Assembly: GCA_964519995.1 (NCBI GenBank)
Contig: CAZFLY010000044.1
Span: 1-23,693, forward strand
Reading direction: 5' to 3'
DNA from: CAZFLY01 sp964519995
GTDB taxonomy: Bacteria; Planctomycetota; Phycisphaerae; Sedimentisphaerales; Anaerobacaceae
DNA: 23,693 bases
Part shown: positions 21,766-23,693 of the stretch, piece after piece
Position numbering within the stretch: position 1 is the stretch's first letter
Layout: each line of letters opens with the position of its first letter
Made by a program: the position numbers and the translations under genes
The notes under the pieces: generated by a model
What the model was told of the DNA's origin: nothing
The model's database searches: none
The model's input: only the letters and a program-made list of their open reading frames with translations

Positions 21766-23265
21766 TCATTCTCCTGCTCGAATCTCTGATAGTTCTTTTG
21801 CTGCCACTGTTTTTACCACCTCATCATATTGCTTTAGAATTTTTCTTTTTGTCTGTTCGGTGAAGCGATTGAGGACGAATATCGTCAGGCAATTTGCAGC
21901 AAATCCAGGAACGATCTCATACAAATACTGGCTTAATCCAGCCTGTTTCCACACTACTAGCACAACGGTCCCAACCGCCATTCCGGCCAGAGCAGCTTGC
22001 CAGCTTGTCTTGCGCGAAAACAACGCAAAAAGCACTAAAGGCCCAAACGCCGCTCCAAAGCCCCCCCATGCATAAGCAACTATCGACAGTATTGTCTCGT
22101 CACCGGGCAGCGCCAGAATTAGTGCTATCACTGATATTATTATCACACATATTCTTCCTACGAGGACGACTTCTTTTTCCGTAGCCTTTTTTCTTATAGC
22201 CTTTTGGTAGAAATCCTCCGTCAAAGCCGAGGACGAGACCAGAAGTTGCGAATCTATAGTTGACATAATTGCCGAGAGGATCGCTGCCAGCATTATTCCT
22301 GCCAGCCAGGGATGCATCACTTCGTTTATCATATATATAAAGACCTTTTCATGTTCACCCTCAGTCACCGCTAAATTTTCAAACATCCCGATACCGACAA
22401 AGCCAATAATCACCGCTCCGCCAAGTGACAGGAACACCCAGACAATTGCGATAATCATTGATTTATTTAGTTTGGTCAGCGACTTTGCGCTCATAAATCG
22501 TGCTAAAATGTGTGGCTGACCAAAATATCCGAGGCCCCATGCCATAGAAGAGACAATCGCAACAATAGCTGAACCGTCTGCATGACCTATAAGGCCTTTC
22601 TGGATTCCTTTTAATGTCATGGCTTCACTTATTGGCTTGATTCCTCCGACATCGATATATGCCAGCAGAGGCACAACTACGAGCGCCAACACCATGAGAG
22701 AACCTTGAAACAGGTCTGTCCAGCAGACTGCTAAGAATCCGCCAAGGAACGTGTATGCGATTATAATTGCTCCGCCCACAATTACAGCGGTCTGGTACTT
22801 TACGCTGAAGGTCGATTCAAATAATCTTCCTGTCGCAACGAGACCGCTCGACGCATATATCGTGAAAAATATCAAGATAACGATCGCAGAGACGACGCGT
22901 AGCAGGCCTGTTGGGTCACCGAAACGCTGCTCAAAAAAACAGGGCAATGTAATTGTATGGGTCGATTGCGTATATACACGCAGTCTTGCAGATACGAGAT
23001 TCCAGTTAAGCACAGTTCCTATAAAAAGGCCAATCGCTATCCAGATATTTCCCATGCCGCCAATGTAGATTGCGCCGGGCAGGCCCATCAGTAACCAGCC
23101 GCTCATGTCACTCGCCTGAGCCGAAAAAGCCGTCACCCACGCTCCCATCCGCCGTCCGCCGAGCAGATAATCTTCAATGCTCACATTCCTGCGATAGAAG
23201 TATAAACCGATGCCCAGGAGAAGGACAAAGTAAATGATAAATGTCAACAGGGTTGGAGTTGCCAT
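21766..23265 (-). CDS. putP: Sodium/proline symporter
   Basis: Inner-membrane Na+-coupled uptake of L-proline, sodium:solute symporter family. The 499 residues have about 13 membrane segments. Diagnostic PutP motifs are SAQASDMSGWLLMGLPGAIY near 45-65 (Na+-site Asp and substrate-site Trp) and SAIMSTIDSQLLVSSSALTE near 325-345 (second Na+ site). I chose ATG 23265 because MATPTLLTFIIYF then opens directly into the first helix. A longer frame from an upstream start at 23307 would add 14 residues overlapping the hairpin at 23302-23320. There is no clear SD for ATG 23265. It is followed one base later by the 2H phosphoesterase gene. Confidence 0.92.
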   Translation of the reverse strand: MATPTLLTFIIYFVLLLGIGLYFYRRNVSIEDYLLGGRRMGAWVTAFSAQASDMSGWLLMGLPGAIYIGGMGNIWIAIGLFIGTVLNWNLVSARLRVYTQSTHTITLPCFFEQRFGDPTGLLRVVSAIVILIFFTIYASSGLVATGRLFESTFSVKYQTAVIVGGAIIIAYTFLGGFLAVCWTDLFQGSLMVLALVVVPLLAYIDVGGIKPISEAMTLKGIQKGLIGHADGSAIVAIVSSMAWGLGYFGQPHILARFMSAKSLTKLNKSMIIAIVWVFLSLGGAVIIGFVGIGMFENLAVTEGEHEKVFIYMINEVMHPWLAGIMLAAILSAIMSTIDSQLLVSSSALTEDFYQKAIRKKATEKEVVLVGRICVIIISVIALILALPGDETILSIVAYAWGGFGAAFGPLVLFALFSRKTSWQAALAGMAVGTVVLVVWKQAGLSQYLYEIVPGFAANCLTIFVLNRFTEQTKRKILKQYDEVVKTVAAKELSEIRAGE

Positions 23266-23296
23266 GAAAAGCAATCGTGAAAAAAACAGGGTCTTA

Positions 23297-23323
23297 TTTA
23301 GCCCCACGTTTCACGTGGGGTTT
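23297..23323. repeat. Hairpin element between cupin and putP genes
   Basis: CCCCACGT (23302-23309) and ACGTGGGG (23313-23320) form a perfect 8-base stem with a TTC loop, flanked by TTTAG and TTT as in the hairpin at 4740-4768. It starts seven bases downstream of the minus-strand cupin stop and may act as a terminator, though no U-rich run follows on the minus strand. Confidence 0.55.
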
Positions 23324-23327
23324 ACAT

Positions 23328-23633
23328 CTATTCAAGTATTTCTTCGTCTTCTTCTCGCCACGCTGGCTCAACAATGCACAAAAATTTCAAATCCTTTTTT
23401 CCTATGTTCTCAATAAACTGCACCGCCTCCGGCGGAATATAAACCACACAACCAGCCCCGACTTCCTGGCTTTCCTGGCCAATATGCATCATGCCTTGTC
23501 CCTCAAAGATGTAATACACCTCCGTTGACCGCAGTCTATGCGGCCTGGTTTTCTCTCCAGGCTTAACCTTAGCGTACGCCAGACTGTACCGAACTGCCAC
23601 ATTCGTTTTATCCGGATGCAATATTTCTCGCAA
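23328..23633 (-). CDS. Small cupin-fold protein
   Basis: Single-domain cupin of about 101 residues as annotated from a TTG. PGEKTRPHRLRSTEVYYIFEG is motif 1 of the fold; the usual second His of HxH is Leu (HRL), so the metal site differs from the canonical one. AGCVVYIPPEAVQFIENIG is motif 2, and it ends FLCIVEPAWREED, typical of small cupins related to mannose-6-phosphate isomerase. Substrate unknown. Relatives I recall carry about 20 more N-terminal residues before LREILHPDK. Here the frame continues upstream as Tyr-Ser-Ile and then meets a stop codon, so the TTG may be an ordinary Leu codon and the gene may be 5'-truncated or decayed. Confidence 0.65.
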   Translation of the reverse strand: MREILHPDKTNVAVRYSLAYAKVKPGEKTRPHRLRSTEVYYIFEGQGMMHIGQESQEVGAGCVVYIPPEAVQFIENIGKKDLKFLCIVEPAWREEDEEILE

Positions 23634-23693
23634 AATAGAATACTACAGCGCGAATTAAGCTCAAGAAATAAAGGTCTCTATGTCGATAACTCC

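Noticed and set aside
1..23693. tRNA, rRNA or CRISPR array
   Set aside because: No cloverleaf-like spacing with a GTTCGA-type arm, no rRNA text and no regularly spaced repeats were seen in any gap.

Overview
The window looks like a chromosomal segment of a Gram-negative, medium-GC bacterium. My best guess is a planctomycete of the Phycisphaerae/Sedimentisphaerales type. The clues are a LamG-bearing pseudopilin, a PilMNO-plus-pseudopilin secretion locus, and many palindromic intergenic repeats. The taxonomy is inference from general familiarity, not from a search.

Layout. (1) 1-74: the last residues of a plus-strand gene. (2) 309-3155: a housekeeping operon behind a near-consensus sigma70 promoter: argH, thiL (ATGA overlap with argH) and tsaE. 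(3) 3544-9097: six type IV pilin-like genes, covering every pseudopilin class of a type II secretion or type IV pilus machine: two GspG-like, one GspI/PilV-like, one GspJ/PilW-like, one GspK/PilX-like with a fused LamG domain, and one GspH-like. The spacers in this block hold hairpins and unrelated palindromic repeats, and one GC-rich repeat-like stretch is read as part of a prepilin leader. (4) 9111-21137: a tightly packed run of assembly and control genes: pilM, pilN, pilO, a PilP/GspC-like gene, a secretin, a histidine kinase, a lone receiver, an HD-GYP c-di-GMP phosphodiesterase, a STAS protein, the PilB/GspE ATPase and the PilC/GspF platform protein. (5) Minus strand 21165-23633: a 2H phosphoesterase, a PutP-type Na+/proline symporter and a small cupin protein with an eroded-looking 5' end.

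How the genes work together. Regions 3 and 4 encode almost a whole filament-assembly or secretion machine: inner-membrane PilMNO, a PilP/GspC-like connector, an outer-membrane secretin, an extension ATPase, a platform and a filament with tip. Prepilin peptidase and a PilT retraction ATPase are absent from the window. Between secretin and ATPase sit four signalling genes (kinase, receiver, HD-GYP, STAS). The ATPase begins with an MshEN-like bipartite repeat, a known c-di-GMP-binding fold, so the HD-GYP enzyme encoded two genes upstream may set the ligand level sensed by the motor. That link is the main systems-level hypothesis. The oddest single observations are an Asn in place of the Walker A Thr of the ATPase, a seemingly circularly permuted LamG domain in the tip pseudopilin, and a strong terminator directly behind the first gspG.
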